A stretch of 64,000 nucleotides of DNA from NCBI GenBank assembly GCA_020796225.1, contig CM036775.1, forward strand, positions 7,120,893 to 7,184,892, given 5' to 3'. How positions within the stretch are numbered: the first letter of the stretch is position 1; every line of letters starts with the position of its first letter. The position numbers and the translations under genes are program-made. Of the stretch, positions 42,656-53,391 are shown one piece after another. The notes under the pieces are model-generated. The model was not told the origin of the DNA and did no database searches. It saw nothing but the letters and a program-made list of their open reading frames with translations. This DNA is from Arion vulgaris (taxonomy: Eukaryota; Mollusca; Gastropoda; Stylommatophora; Arionidae).

Positions 42656-42810
42656 GGGAATATCAGAGAAAAACACTTGGCAGTAAAGATGGACGGTGTG
42701 ATGTTAACCACATCACCCATCGTGTGCCGACGGTCAATGAAAATGACAGTCCTAATACAGTATTACTCAATGTACCTCGAGGTATTAATATGGTTTCTAT
42801 ACTTACTTTT
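42656..42810 (+). mobile_element. SINE-1, 5'-truncated
   Basis: 'cacatcacccatcgtgtgcc' and 'acagtattactcaatgtacc' match SINE-1; ends in 'ctttctatacttacttttg'-like T-rich sequence. Confidence 0.75.
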
Positions 42811-42819
42811 GTTCTTCTT

Positions 42820-42965
42820 CTTCTTTTGTCGTCACACTGCTACCGGGTTGTTGCCCAGTGTCGTGGTTTTCTGTCGTCACACTGCTACCGGGCTGTTGCC
42901 CAGTGTCGTGGTTTTCTGTTTTGTCTTGCGCTGTTCTGGTGGCTTGTGTGATTGTCACAAAATTT
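42820..42965 (-). repeat. Tandem LINE tail
   Basis: Two partial units of the same LINE tail as 27840-28395 ('ctgggcaacaacccggtagc' on the minus strand). Confidence 0.75.
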
Positions 42966-43014
42966 TCTTTTGATTGTACTTTTGTTACTTTTTCATAATG
43001 ATAAGCATATAATG

Positions 43015-43735
43015 CAACAAGAACTTGTCAATCCCGGTAAGAATGTGAGTTATACAGTGCTACATATAACCAATACTGACATACGGACGCGAATCATGGA
43101 CAATGAACACACAGATCGAAAAAATCGCTTAGGGGCATATAAATGTGGTTTTACAGAAGAATGATGACAATCAAAAGAATAAGAATACGACAATCAAGGT
43201 TCTTCGGGCATATAATGCGAAGAGAAGGTTTAGAACATTTGGTGACTACAGGTAAAATTCAGGGTAGGAGAGATTGTGGAAGACAGAGGGAGAAGATGTT
43301 GGATGGCCTGACATTATGGTTCGACAAAATATCGACGTCAGAACTGATTACATGCACCAAGCAAAGAGAGTTGTGGAGAGACATGATCGCCTACGCCGGC
43401 AGGCATGGCACTTGATTGATGACAATCGCATGGACTGCTAAAATGACAAATGTTGAGGTGCTGAAAGAGATCAAGACACAACGTTTATCATCAATATACG
43501 AAAGAGGCAGTCATCATTTTTCCGGCATGTGATGAGGAGGGGAGGTTTAGAACACATTGTAACAACCGGTAAAATCGAGGGTAGACGAGACAGAGGAGAA
43601 AGTGATACATTTTTTGGATAGCCTGACTTCATGACACAGTAGAGCGTCAACATCTGAGTTTATAGCAAACATCATCGACAGAAATTTGTTGAGATCCTTG
43701 ATCGCCTACGCCAGCTGGCACGGCACCTGATGATG
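43015..43735 (+). pseudogene. Two LINE C-terminal fragments in series
   Basis: First (to 43415) codes RQSRFFGHIMRREGLEHLVT, GRQREKMLDGLTLWFD and CTKQRELWRDMIAYAGRHGT stop. The second (43420 onwards) starts again at WTAKMTNVEVLKEIKTQRL and includes the uninterrupted site corresponding to the SINE-3 insertion at 29975. Confidence 0.82.
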
Positions 43736-43866
43736 ATGATCATAATAAGTAGGACGAGGTGGAGAAGAAAGAACCTCTCATGGTACGGTGAGAAACGAAC
43801 TTTGGGATGGCTGCTGTAGCGAAGGACAGAGCATGCATGGGAGTGCCCAATGGGCCATGACGTTGA

Positions 43867-43908
43867 TTGCATAACATAACATAACATAACATAACATAAC
43901 ATAACATA
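43867..43908. repeat. (ATAAC)n microsatellite
   Basis: Eight units of CATAA. Confidence 0.95.
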
Positions 43909-43911
43909 CAG

Positions 43912-44160
43912 AAGAAGGTCTCTGTGGCTAAGTGGTTAAGCCCTTTGCCTTGTGAGTCGAAGGTCGTGGGTTCAAGTCCGGACCATGCCATTCTGTTCAC
44001 GATTGCAGTTTTTCCAGAGATCCCTAGGATTGTTGCTGGAGCTACGGAGTTCGTGCTTTGTGCAATACTCGGTAGGTGACGCCATTTCTGCGGAGAGGAC
44101 TAGCCGTATGGGGTAAAACCCGGTGCAATGAAGTCAATCCTTCGACTTTTAAATCCTTTA
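43912..44160 (+). mobile_element. SINE-4, best copy
   Basis: Head 'gtctctgtggctaagtggtt' (A box), B box GGTTCAAGTCC, body 'gctggagctacggagttcgt', 3' end 'gtgcaatgaagtcaatcctt'. About 245 bp. Confidence 0.88.
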
Positions 44161-44250
44161 AACATACCATACAAGTATTAAGTTGAGAAACGTAGGCACT
44201 ACAGACGGCTAGATAGGAGTATACAGTGGATAGTACGTGAAACAACTTAA

Positions 44251-44570
44251 CTCTTTCCACGCTTTAAGCCGTACACTGCGCCACAGCGGAAGTCCGTTGC
44301 ACGCTATTAGCCACACACTGCGCCATAGAGTTGCTTCCCTTACAAGAAGTCTTTCTAGTTTTACTTCTACTATTTTACTTTTACTACTTTTTAATCTTGT
44401 TATTCTATTAGGTTGTCCAGTTTTCTTCAATTTAGTATATAATAATATGTATGTTTATTTATTGACAAGTAGTTGGAATCGTAAATTGTTTTATTTTTTT
44501 AAATTTTATTTGTTTACCTCTCTTGAATTAACTGCTTAAAAATTGAGGAAATAACTGCGCGTCGAAAGAA
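44251..44570. mobile_element. piggyBac-like MITE flanked by TTAA
   Basis: Bounded by TTAA (44247-44250 and 44571-44574) with inverted ends CTCTTTCCACGC and GCGTCGAAAGAA (reverse complement TTCTTTCGACGC). No transposase. TTAA targets are the hallmark of piggyBac elements. Confidence 0.75.
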
Positions 44571-44840
44571 TTAAGAGGTTTGGCTCCAAAACAAAATAGT
44601 TGTCTCTATTAATTATGTTAGATCAATTATTTTATAATGGACATGTTAGGCTAAGAACGTAGATCTATTTTCGTATCATGCTACAGTTGGAGTGTGTGAG
44701 GAGATACTTAGAAGACTATCATTAAACATGAAACCCTGGATGGCAGTCGAAACATGGCCATATGTAGAGGAGAGGAAGAAGTTGAAACAGTACGTGAACC
44801 GGGAGCGAACATACGGGCAAAACAAGCGGCAGAAACTAGA

Positions 44841-45100
44841 TACAGGGTGTTGAAGATAATTGCAGCCCCATTGACAATTCGAAAGTTGCCAGGTACAAAT
44901 TGAGTTGTGTTTATTTACTATTTAAACCGGTTCTGACTAGCTCGTCCTACGTCACAGTTGTTCATAGCCCCTTCCCGCACTACAATTACAAACCGTCACA
45001 CAACCTTGACCTATACTACGTCATAATTGAACTTCTCATTTCCATAATATATGCTAGATTAGCTCCATTCACGGGCTACTTTTAAGTTGAACACCCTGTA
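44841..45100. mobile_element. MITE, TACAGGGTGTTC family, third copy
   Basis: Ends TACAGGGTGTTGAAGATAA and 'ttaagttgaacaccctgta'; independent of the segmental duplication, so the family is dispersed. Confidence 0.88.
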
Positions 45101-45104
45101 TAAC

Positions 45105-45420
45105 GCGATGGCCAGAGATGTAAAAAGGCAAAAGAGAGGCGTCACAAGATCTTTCCTAAATAAAGTAGCAAAGCATTCAGAAGCAGCACCCAGTGAAGAT
45201 GACCTCAAAGCATTCTATGAGACATCTGGAATATTTGGTGGGAGAATGAATAACGAGAACAGGCCAGTGAGAGACAAGACTGAACAACTTCTGACTAAAT
45301 AGATGACCAAATGGGTATATGGAGAGTGCAATTTTTGGGAAGTGCTAACTAGACATAAACAACAGATTCCAGAAGTTCTGGTGCCAAAAGATGCTATTGG
45401 TATAAATTTAGGAGAGATAA
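45105..45420 (+). pseudogene. LINE linker region between endonuclease and RT
   Basis: Codes AMARDVKRQKRGVTRSFLNK, NENRPVRDKTEQLLTK stop, then QMTKWVYGECNFWEVLTRHK, the 'RPVKDKNGxxL..W.EHFxEVLN' segment normally found upstream of the RT domain. Confidence 0.72.
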
Positions 45421-45424
45421 CTCA

Positions 45425-45690
45425 TTCTTCTTCTTTGAACGATCCATATCGACCATTTCTTAACCACTCTTTGTGATTTGTGTGTGATCTGAGCATAAGA
45501 GCGATTGTACATTATGCCGGTTATGCGCCTACAAGTAGGTCAGCTCATCGGATTTCTGGGACGCTTTTTATTTACGAAGGTAGCTTTTCTAGACTCCAAT
45601 CTTATTCGCCTCTTATGACATGCTTGTAGGCGGCAGTGGTAATATTCTTAGCTTCCTTTGCAGGCCCCGGTACCACACGGGCGACATTCC
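45425..45690 (-). mobile_element. SINE-3, minus
   Basis: TTC-rich tail at 45425 and 'gcctacaagtaggtcagctc', 'cttatgacatgcttgtaggc' body elements. Confidence 0.78.
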
Positions 45691-45818
45691 CAGCAAAGTC
45701 ATCACTAGGGTTATCTTAGACATAACGAAAGAGGCCATGGACATGAAGCTTAGAGTCAAATATACTGGATAGATAGATCTGGCAATGATCACATAGCTAC
45801 CAAGAGAAACATTTAGAA

Positions 45819-46195
45819 CATAGAATCCCAAACTTTTTTGACCCACCGCCCACTTTCCACGACATAAATTTGTAACGCCCCTCCCTTTATAACAGTTTGC
45901 CAACGCCCCCCATATATGTACATGCTCTATTTTACGTTGAAATAGAAAATTGATATATGATTCTGTTATACATGGTCAATTTGCATATGATTATAGACAT
46001 GAAATAGAAAATTGATGAAAAATGGATCGTGTAAGATGGGCATAAGATGATCTAAAATGCATAATTCAATTTGTCATGATTATTCAATCTCAAAATCACG
46101 GAAAAAAACTCCTCTCAAATGCTTCTGAACCCACTATCGCCCCCCTGGAAGGCTTCAGCGCCCACAGGGGCGGTACCACACTTTGGGAAACGCTG
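45819..46195. mobile_element. hAT MITE with 8-bp target duplication
   Basis: 377 bp with ends CATAGAATCCCAAACTTTTT and (reverse complement of right end) CAGCGTTTCCCAAAGTGTGG. Flanked by ATTTAGAA at 45811-45818 and 46196-46203. The 'TTCCCAAA' end and 8-bp duplication are typical of hAT elements. Confidence 0.88.
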
Positions 46196-46352
46196 ATTTA
46201 GAACAAAGAATAGAGTGGCAGACTTGTCTATGTGTGATTTGAAAATTTAATGAAGGCATTAATAGAAAATCAATATAGAATATTCTTAAACACTGTGGAT
46301 TACAAAAAATACTGTTAACATTCAAAATCTGTATGATGGGTATGCTGTTAAC

Positions 46353-46515
46353 CAGTGGCGACTCGTTGTCATTTTTGTTGGTGGGGCCAGACATTTTTCC
46401 GGATAAATCATGGTTTTTGGTTGCTATATTTTAATTTATAAAATAATAAATACACGTTATACATTATTTTTGGTGAGGCCTGGCCCCACTGACCCTTAAT
46501 GAAGAGCCGCCACTG
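46353..46515. mobile_element. hAT-like MITE (CAGTGGCGGCTCG family)
   Basis: Flanked by CTGTTAAC and CTTTTAAC (7 of 8 identical). Ends CAGTGGCGACTCGTTGTCA and 'atgaagagccgccactg'. Confidence 0.85.
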
Positions 46516-46804
46516 CTTTTAACACTATTCATGGTGGAAGATTGTCAGAAGCGTTCCAGTTTATATTGTTGTTAGACAAGGATACCGACTGCCCCTCCTC
46601 CCCCAACCCCACTCCTCTTCTTGGTGCTACTTGATTAAATTAGAGGCACATGACGAAGTCTGAAAGAGGCATAGGCCCCCATCTTATACAAGACGTGCAG
46701 GAAAAAGAAATATATGCCGTGGTAGAAGGTGCACAACGTGTCAGTCCCTAACATCAGCCAAGAGATGTCACGAGTATGTTTAGGCATCAAAATACAGGAT
46801 GACC
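46516..46804. other. No feature recognised
   Basis: About 290 bp between a MITE and a repeat R5 fragment; C-rich patch at 46590-46620, no gene. Confidence 0.5.
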
Positions 46805-46945
46805 TGATATTGATTGATTGATTGGACCATCTCATTGCACTTCGGTGAGTAACCATGTGTGCTCTGATCTCTGTCTTACACAGGAAGATCTCAGCTGCAG
46901 TGTACGAACCCCGTAGCACCGGCGACGAACCCTATATTGATTAGG
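46805..46945 (-). repeat. Interspersed repeat R5, terminal part
   Basis: (ATTG)n edge and 'cacttcggtgagtaaccatg', 'gcaccggcgacgaaccc'. Confidence 0.68.
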
Positions 46946-46959
46946 GAAAGTGCTATATA

Positions 46960-47810
46960 ACACGTTGGTGAATTTGTCTACCTTCGAAGTAAGATCGATG
47001 TACAGAAGTGAAAATTAATGTCAGGATTTGAATAGCCTGACAAGCCTTTGCACACAGTGTGCAAAACTACTACCGTCTACACTCAAACAAACCTCAGGAT
47101 AATCAGCCCACATATGAAATCTGTGTTGATGTAAGGCTTGGAAACGTGGCGAGATACCAAGTTAAATACGAAAAGGATTAGATATTTGTCCACAAATTTC
47201 TACAGCGTATCCTCACACTGGGATGGTGTGACAGACGCAGCCACAGATCTGTGGATAAGAACAAGACAAGAGCACATGCTGGCTCCGTTCAGAAATGTCC
47301 GTTATATTTGTTAGCATCCCGGTGCATTAATATTGCACCCAGGGGCGGGCTCGTCATTACGGGCCAGTGGGGCCTGGCCCCTTTAATAATCGAAAGGGAA
47401 AACTTCCGGAATAAACAAATAATAGTAAATACTCCAAAGACAATGATTTTCCAAAAAAATTGCGTCTGGCCCCTCAAGAAAATGAATACGAGCCGCTACT
47501 AAATGCAACATATACTAATTTAGAAAGTATAGTGGCTTTCTGTCATCTTACAAATTATTTCCGTCCAGTCTATGGTCTTAGAAGGGTGAATTTGTTAACA
47601 ATGAGAAAATGACGACGGCGCGAGAGGAACCTGAGTGAAACCAACATAGGACGGAAAAGTAGATGTCCTTAACAGACTTGGATACGGAATTTTTGTGAGG
47701 AACTGAAGAATGCTGGATTAACTTACAAAATCAGAGAAAGAGACTGGGAAAAGTGGGGAACAACTGCTGAGGCCCTATGCTCCACTAAATAACAGAGGTG
47801 AATAAGTACG
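46960..47810 (+). pseudogene. LINE C-terminal region interrupted by a MITE
   Basis: 46960-47320 gives a decayed YLGSKIDVQK, ISPHMKSVL..GLETWRDTKLNTK. 47640-47795 gives FCEELKNAGLTYKIRERDWE and TTAEALCSTK stop. A hAT-like MITE (47340-47501) sits between. Confidence 0.7.
47340..47501. mobile_element. hAT-like MITE, inverted copy
   Basis: Ends 'caggggcgggctcgtcatta' and 'gaatacgagccgctacta', interior 'ctggccccttt' in reverse order relative to 10409. Flanks ATTGCACC and AATGCAAC match at 6 of 8. Confidence 0.75.
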
Positions 47811-48164
47811 TTATATTTAACATCAATCATTTTTTAACCAGTTTGATGTCAACAACAATTCAACAAATTCCCCTTTAGTTTGTTTTGTATTCGGACACGC
47901 CCAGAATATAGCCACGCCTTTAAATCGATGTGAATATGTCCAGATGTTAACAAGATTGTGAGAGACATGCATGTACATTGCTTTTGTTTTTCTGAGATAA
48001 TCTTGCATAATTTATAATGTTATGATTATATGTTATCTGAGTGCAACGTTGCTTTAGCAGGGACATGGGCGTAGATTATTTCTGAACACAAGAATAAAGA
48101 AATTTGACAAATCCTGAAGTGTGTTCGGTGTAATCCTTGTTAGGGATTAACATACATGAGATGA
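47811..48164. other. No feature recognised
   Basis: About 350 bp AT-rich; interrupted short frames only. Confidence 0.5.
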
Positions 48165-48363
48165 TGTGGAGGAGACAGAGGTGTATCATAATATGTAGAA
48201 TAATGTGGAGGAGGCAGAAGAGGATCACAATTTGTAGAGTAATGTGGATGAGACATAGGAGTATCACAATTTGTAGAGTAGTGTGGATGAGACATAGGAG
48301 GATCACCAAATGTTGAATGAAGTGACTGGGAAAGATACGGATAACACTATGTTGAATGAAGTG

Positions 48364-48396
<33 letters not shown>
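48165..48396. repeat. ~39-bp tandem repeat plus (GA)n
   Basis: About four units with core 'tgtagagtaatgtggatgag' and 'acataggagtatcacaattt', then two 'atgttgaatgaagtgac' units and (GA)n at 48368-48395. The 153-codon minus ORF across it is an artefact. Confidence 0.88.
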
Positions 48397-48399
<3 letters not shown>

Positions 48400-48544
48400 A
48401 TACAATTTCAGAATATTACAAAGATGAAACTGATGCAAATAATTATGAAGATAATCGTTTTTGACTGTTGTCTTTGCCCAGATGGATGATGGAATTGGTT
48501 GTCCACTCTTGTCGGTAAGAGTCGGGGTGGTTTTCAAGATTATT

Positions 48545-48755
48545 ATTTTGCGTTCTGTACAACGTAGGTTCGAATTGAAACCCCGTCGTTAGATTCATGA
48601 GTGCATTTTTTCAGAGATGCGTAATACTATTGCCGGAACTACAGAGTTCGTGCTTCATATAATACTCTCGGTAGGTGGTGTACTAGTTCTGGTTAGAGGG
48701 ACAGAGTCATGTAGAAAACCCGGTGCGATGAACTCAAACAGTATCCTTTAAAAGT
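48545..48755 (+). mobile_element. SINE-4, diverged
   Basis: 'gccggaactacagagttcgt', 'ctctcggtaggtggtg' and 'aaacccggtgcgatgaactc'; head decayed. Confidence 0.72.
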
Positions 48756-48784
48756 TTCCCACAAAAATATACGAAAAGTATACG

Positions 48785-48985
48785 TATGATTATTTATGTT
48801 TCATTTGAGGATTATCTTCATCGCACATCGGACATGTCCATAATTTCTCCGATCTCCTTCCAAGCATGTATCTCAGTATGTTTAGACTAACAACACCCGT
48901 TCTGTGTTGATTGATGTATCTACTGGGCTTTCTCTCGTGGTTTTCCCGTCTTGCTACACATATCGGTATGTACAACTTGTGCAAC
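48785..48985 (-). pseudogene. RNase H-LINE C-terminus
   Basis: NQHRTGVVSLNILRYMLGRR then SEKLWTCPMCDEDNP, the terminal Cys box of the RNase H LINE whose RNase H domain is at 62440-63135. Confidence 0.8.
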
Positions 48986-48994
48986 TCAGATTTT

Positions 48995-49195
48995 ATTATT
49001 TTTTTTCCGATCCAGAAGCACTGAGCTTTTCAGCTCTTCGGCTCGGTGCCATGGACATTGTAACCCTTCGGTTCGGTGCCACGAACACCGTAAATCTGGG
49101 GAATCTGTGGCTTTTTCTGCCATCCCGCGGAATTGAACCGCACACACAGAGGAATAGTCACCCGTAGTCAAACGCGCTAAGAACACGCTGGGCAG
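48995..49195 (-). mobile_element. SINE-2, minus
   Basis: Reverse complement: B box GGTTCAATTCC, two 'ttcggtgcc' sub-repeats and 'gatcggaaaaaaa' tail. As at 6718, it lies next to an RNase H LINE. Confidence 0.82.
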
Positions 49196-49319
49196 ACGAG
49201 CATGTGCAATTGAGATAGAGAATACCCTATATCTTCTTCATTGAAATCTTCAGAACGTATGTTTTCTCTAAGAGCGTTGGGGATGTCGCTTTTGTCCATA
49301 GAAGACCCATTCTCGATCT

Positions 49320-49730
49320 AGCATACAGATGATAACAATGATGACGATGGTGACAATGATGAAGGCGATGATAGCGACGACATCGATGATACTGCTGATA
49401 TATAATAATAGGAAGGTGATTAGATGTTGATGTTGATGATTATAATACTGATGAATTGATTGATTGAAAGGAGCTACGGAAGAGACGCTGGCGACGGATA
49501 GGATATACATAGACAGACCGGATGCAATGCAAGACAGGCACTGTTTTTGAAACCCGCAGGGAAAAGGAGAGGGAAGGCCTAGACAGACCTGGATAAGAGA
49601 GCTGGAGGCTGATATTAAAAGGATAGGTAACACATTGGATAAGAAATGGGAGGGACGGTGAGAGAGAGAAAGAGATGGAACAAGTTTATTGAAGACCTGT
49701 GCTCCGTTGGGAGTTGAAAGGTGAAAAAGA
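49320..49730 (+). pseudogene. GAT-rich tract and LINE C-terminus
   Basis: 49325-49450 is GAT-rich. 49470-49730 codes 'gagctacggaagagacgctg' (RRRWRRIG-like), GRPRQTWIRELEADIKRIGN, and 'gaagacctgtgctccgttgg', as in the LINE at 35906. Confidence 0.72.
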
Positions 49731-49734
49731 TTGA

Positions 49735-50100
49735 TTGATTGTATAGGACTATCATCATTGCACTTCAGTGAGTAAATATGTGTACTCCGATCTCTTTCTT
49801 AAACATTAAGATCTCAGCGACAGTGCATGAACTCGGTAACACCGGCGAGAATCCAATATATAAATTAGAAGATGGTGAAAAAATGTTTTATAGGAATTTT
49901 ATTTTCTAATCTTTGTAATAAATTTTGTCTGGACAGCGGATTTCCAGCCTGCTATTCTTCTTGATTGTTAATTGACAAATGTTACTGTACGTGCTCAACT
50001 TGAACAAGGTACCTACATTTTATCGTCCGTCTCCGACAGGAATAGGAACTCGATCTCACATAAACTGAGTTCAGGGAACTCATTTAATATTCCGATCACT
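49735..50100 (-). repeat. Interspersed repeat R5
   Basis: Matches 36555-36960 over its length. Confidence 0.7.
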
Positions 50101-50104
50101 CCAG

Positions 50105-50385
50105 GAGTAAGCAACTTTTACTTCGAACGCTCATGTCGACACTTGTTAACCACTCTGTGTGATATATATGTGATCTTAGCCTAAGCGCGATTGTACGTTG
50201 TGCTAGTTATGCGTCTACAAGTCGGCAAGCACATCCGATTTCTGCTTTTTTTTTATTTTATTTACTAGGGTAGCTTTCCTAGGGCGTACATCATTTGCTT
50301 CTTAGGACATGTCGTGTAGGTCGCAGTGGTACTATTCTTTGCTTCCATTCCGGGGTCCGGCACTATACGGGCGTACGAGGGGGGG
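50105..50385 (-). mobile_element. SINE-3, minus
   Basis: 'gcgtctacaagtcggcaagc', 'cttcttaggacatgtcgtgt' and 'gaagcg' match the family; head partly lost. Confidence 0.72.
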
Positions 50386-50442
50386 AAGCGAATATATTTA
50401 AAACTTAAGACGAATATCTAAGCTTTAACTCACAGAGACATT

Positions 50443-50820
50443 CAAATGATGATGATGGAGATGTTAATGATGGAGATGTTAATGGTGGAGATGTTAATGG
50501 TGGAGATGTTAATGGTGGAGATGTTAATGGTGGAGATGTTAATGGTAGAGATGTTAATGATGGAGATGTTAATGGTGGAGATGTTAATGGTAGAGATGTT
50601 AATGATGGAGATGTTAATGGTGGAGATGTTAATGGTAGAGATGTTAATGGTGGAGATGTTAATGGTAGAGATGTTAATGGTGGAGATGTTAATGATGGAG
50701 ATGTTAATGGTAGAGATGTTAATGGTGGAGATGTTAATGATGGAGATGTTAATGGTAGAGATGTTAATGGTGGAGATGTTTATGGTGGAGATGTTAATGG
50801 TGGAGATGTTAATGGTGGAA
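50443..50820. repeat. 15-bp minisatellite (GATGTTAATGGTGGA)
   Basis: About 25 units with three variants (ggtgga, ggtaga, gatgga) in an irregular order. Encodes a MLMVE repeat ORF, an artefact. It lies about 470 bases upstream of the gene B TATA box. Confidence 0.96.
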
Positions 50821-50942
50821 ATTTTTGATAATGGAGAGGATGAAGATGGCGATGACGATGATGAAGATGATGATGATAACGATGAAGATTACGATAAGGA
50901 AAAGAAGAGTAGGTGTTGTAGATACGCCAACGTTTGTTATCG
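50821..50942. repeat. GAT-rich block, gene B side of the inverted duplication
   Basis: Inverted homologue of 40936-41100; marks the outer end of the arm. Confidence 0.72.
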
Positions 50943-51182
50943 ATAAGATTATCCACATACAAGTATTATGTTTGAGATCAGATTATCCACATACAAGTAT
51001 TATGTTTGAGATAAGATTATCCACATACAAGTATTATGTTTGAGATCAGATTATCCACATACAAGTATTATGTTTGAGATAAGATTATCGTCATACAAGT
51101 ATTATGTTTGAGATAAGTTTATCCACATACAAGTATTATGTTTGAGATAAGATTATCCACATACAAGTATTATGTTTGAGAA
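50943..51182. repeat. Promoter-proximal 34-bp tandem repeat, gene B
   Basis: About seven units (GATTATCCACATACAAGTAT then 'tatgtttgaga'). Most unit junctions read GAGATAAGATTATCC, which contains an AGATAAG GATA-factor consensus; others read GAGATCAG. Candidate enhancer; function inferred only. Confidence 0.88.
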
Positions 51183-51291
51183 ACGTCGAAGGGTCAACTA
51201 GTTGAAACAGAACAAAACAGAAATGATGTAGATTTCTGAAGTCAGATTTATGTTGACACATAAACAATACAGAATATGAGACAGTAACTGG

Positions 51292-51299
51292 TATATAAA
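51292..51299 (+). promoter_or_regulatory. TATA box of gene B
   Basis: TATATAAA, 74 bases upstream of the ATG, inside the highly conserved promoter arm shared with gene A. Confidence 0.75.
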
Positions 51300-51372
51300 C
51301 GTTACTTTCTCTATAGTTAGTTTATCTAGCAGTTTTGTTTACACTCTGTTGGGCACGTACAGATCAAGCATC

Positions 51373-51423
51373 ATGCAGTCAACTTTAGCTATCTGCAGCA
51401 TCATGATGATGATGTTCCTGCTG
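51373..51423 (+). CDS. Gene B exon 1, signal-peptide exon
   Basis: ATG at 51373; the 17 codons are identical in protein to gene A exon 1 (MQSTLAICSIMMMMFLL), and the donor GTAAGTAGT starts at 51424, phase 0. No ATG lies in the roughly 50-base 5' UTR. The next exon found is 10.8 kb away at 62237, against 1.15 kb in gene A. Confidence 0.85.
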
Positions 51424-51539
51424 GTAAGTAGTACTGTTTGTCTGTTCTGTCTTGTCTGTAGCTAGCGGATCTATTATTGGGATTTATCTGTGATGATGAT
51501 GATGACGATGGTGCTCGTCCATCACGGTCGATGATGACC

Positions 51540-52115
51540 ACCATTATTCATCCAAGAGAATGTAGTTGCGTTATGTTTGTCTGTATGTGCGTAGATGACT
51601 AGTGAGCCCGATGCTGGCTTGACATGTTCTTTTAAAATGTGCACAAGGTATACTTGAACTTGTGGGGAGTTTTACTGTATTTCTAGTTTGACGTTTCTGC
51701 TCCATCCGTGCTGTTCTTCCTGCCTTGCAAGCCGAAGAACCGTGCTGAAGACAGATGGGTATGCTTGACTGATCTGTCTTGAGCAACATTCTTCCAGTTG
51801 TCAACAACTATGCCAAATATTTATATATATATTTTATCATCGAATAGCTTGTCCTGAGTAAAAATGTTACCACCCCAACAGTCCTTCATAATTTCTCACT
51901 ATCATAGGTCAGATATCCCGCCTCTGCAGCTGTCCGGTTCGATTCATCAGAAACATCTTGTAACCGACCTTCTCTGTCATCTTCCTCTTCTCCTATTTCC
52001 CAGGATGTTTCCTTCCCTAATGGTTTTCTCCAGCACTTCTTGTCTTTTTATATTTCCAAAATACTTCAATGTTCTGATTTTTATTTGTAGCATCAGCTAA
52101 TTTTATTTTGCTTTG
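51540..52115 (-). pseudogene. LINE C-terminal zinc finger and RT C-terminal fragments
   Basis: 51807-51571 (-) codes SSIPCAHFKRTCQASIGLTS then HLRT, a C2H2 tail. 52115-51845 (-) codes IKLADATNKNQNIEVFWKYK and TRSAGENH, then a decayed basic segment. Two separate LINE pieces in the same orientation. Confidence 0.72.
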
Positions 52116-53338
52116 TATCCACTGTATCGTTGTAGCATTGTTTCGCAGTAGCATTGTTTCGCAGTAGCATTGTATCGCTGTAGCATTGTATCGCAGTAGC
52201 ATTGTATCGTAGTAGCATTGTATCGCAGTAGCATTGTATCGTAGTAGCATTGTATCGCTGTAGCATTGATCATACATGCAGTAGCATTGTATCGCAGTAG
52301 CATTGTGTAGCATCGTTAGCAGTAGCATTGTATCGCAGTAGCATTGTATCGCAGTAGCATTGTATCGCAGTAGCATTGTACCCAGCATTGTAGTAGCATT
52401 GTATCGAGTAGCATTGTATCGCATGTAGTTGTATCGCAGTAGCATTGTATCGAGTAGCATTGTATCGCAGTACATTGTATCGCAGTAGCATTGTATCGTA
52501 GTATCATTGTATCGCAGTAGCATTGTATCTAGTAGCATTGTATCGTAGTAGCATTGTATCGCTGTAGCATTGAATCGCAGCAGCATTGTATCGCAGTAGC
52601 ATTGTATCGCAGTAGCATTGTATCGCGTACATTGTATCGCATAGCATTGTATCGTAGTATCATTGCATCGCAGTAGCATTGTATCGCAGTAGCATTGTAT
52701 CGCAGTAGCATTGTATCGTAGTAGCATTGTATCGTAGTAGCATTGTATCGTAGTAGCATTGTATCGCTGTAGCATTGTATCGCAGTAGCATTGTATCGCA
52801 GTAGCATTGTATCGCAGTAGCATTGTATCGCAGTAGCATTGTATCGTAGTATCATTGTATCGCAGTAGCATTGTATCGTAGTATCATTGTATCGCAGTAG
52901 CATTGTATCATAGTAGCATTGTATCGTAGTAGCATTGTATCGCTGTAGCATTGTATCGCAGCAGCATTGTATCGCAGTAGCATTGTATCGTAGTAGCATT
53001 GTATCGTAGTAGCATTGTATCGCAGTAGCATTGTATCGTAGTAGCATTGTATCGCTGTAGCATTGTATCGTAGTAGCATTGTATCGCAGTAGCATTGTAT
53101 CGCAGTAGCATTGTATCGTTGCAGCATTGTATCGCAGTAGCATTGTATCGCTGTAGCATTGTATCGCAGTAGCATTGTATCGTTGTAGCATTGTATCGCA
53201 GTAGCATTGTATCGTTGCAGCATTGTATCGCAGTAGCATTGTATCGTAGTAGCATTGTATCGCAGTAGCATTGTATCGCAGTAGCATTGTATCGCAGTAG
53301 CATTGTATCGCAGTAGCATTGTATCGTTGCAGCATTGT
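52116..53338. repeat. 15-bp minisatellite (GTAGCATTGTATCGCA)
   Basis: About 80 units of 15 bp; variants in 'tcgcag/tcgtag/tcgctg'. Segments at about 52260-52660 have many single-base losses. Minus-strand ORFs of 130-284 codons (MLLRYNATAIQCYCDT) are artefacts. It abuts a LINE at the left and the Tc1-like insertion region at the right. Confidence 0.96.
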
Positions 53339-53391
53339 TCTTTGAAGCACACTGTCTGTTGGTAAAGTGATTCTGTATCCATTCTATTGTA

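Noticed and set aside
43930..44000. Possible functional tRNA genes (good A and B boxes here and at 9941, 6718, 42100, 28640)
   Set aside because: No cloverleaf can be closed with a matching acceptor stem; the boxes are followed by shared SINE bodies.
52017..53350. Long MLLRYNATAIQC-repeat ORFs
   Set aside because: Frames of the 15-bp array; no conservation beyond the unit.
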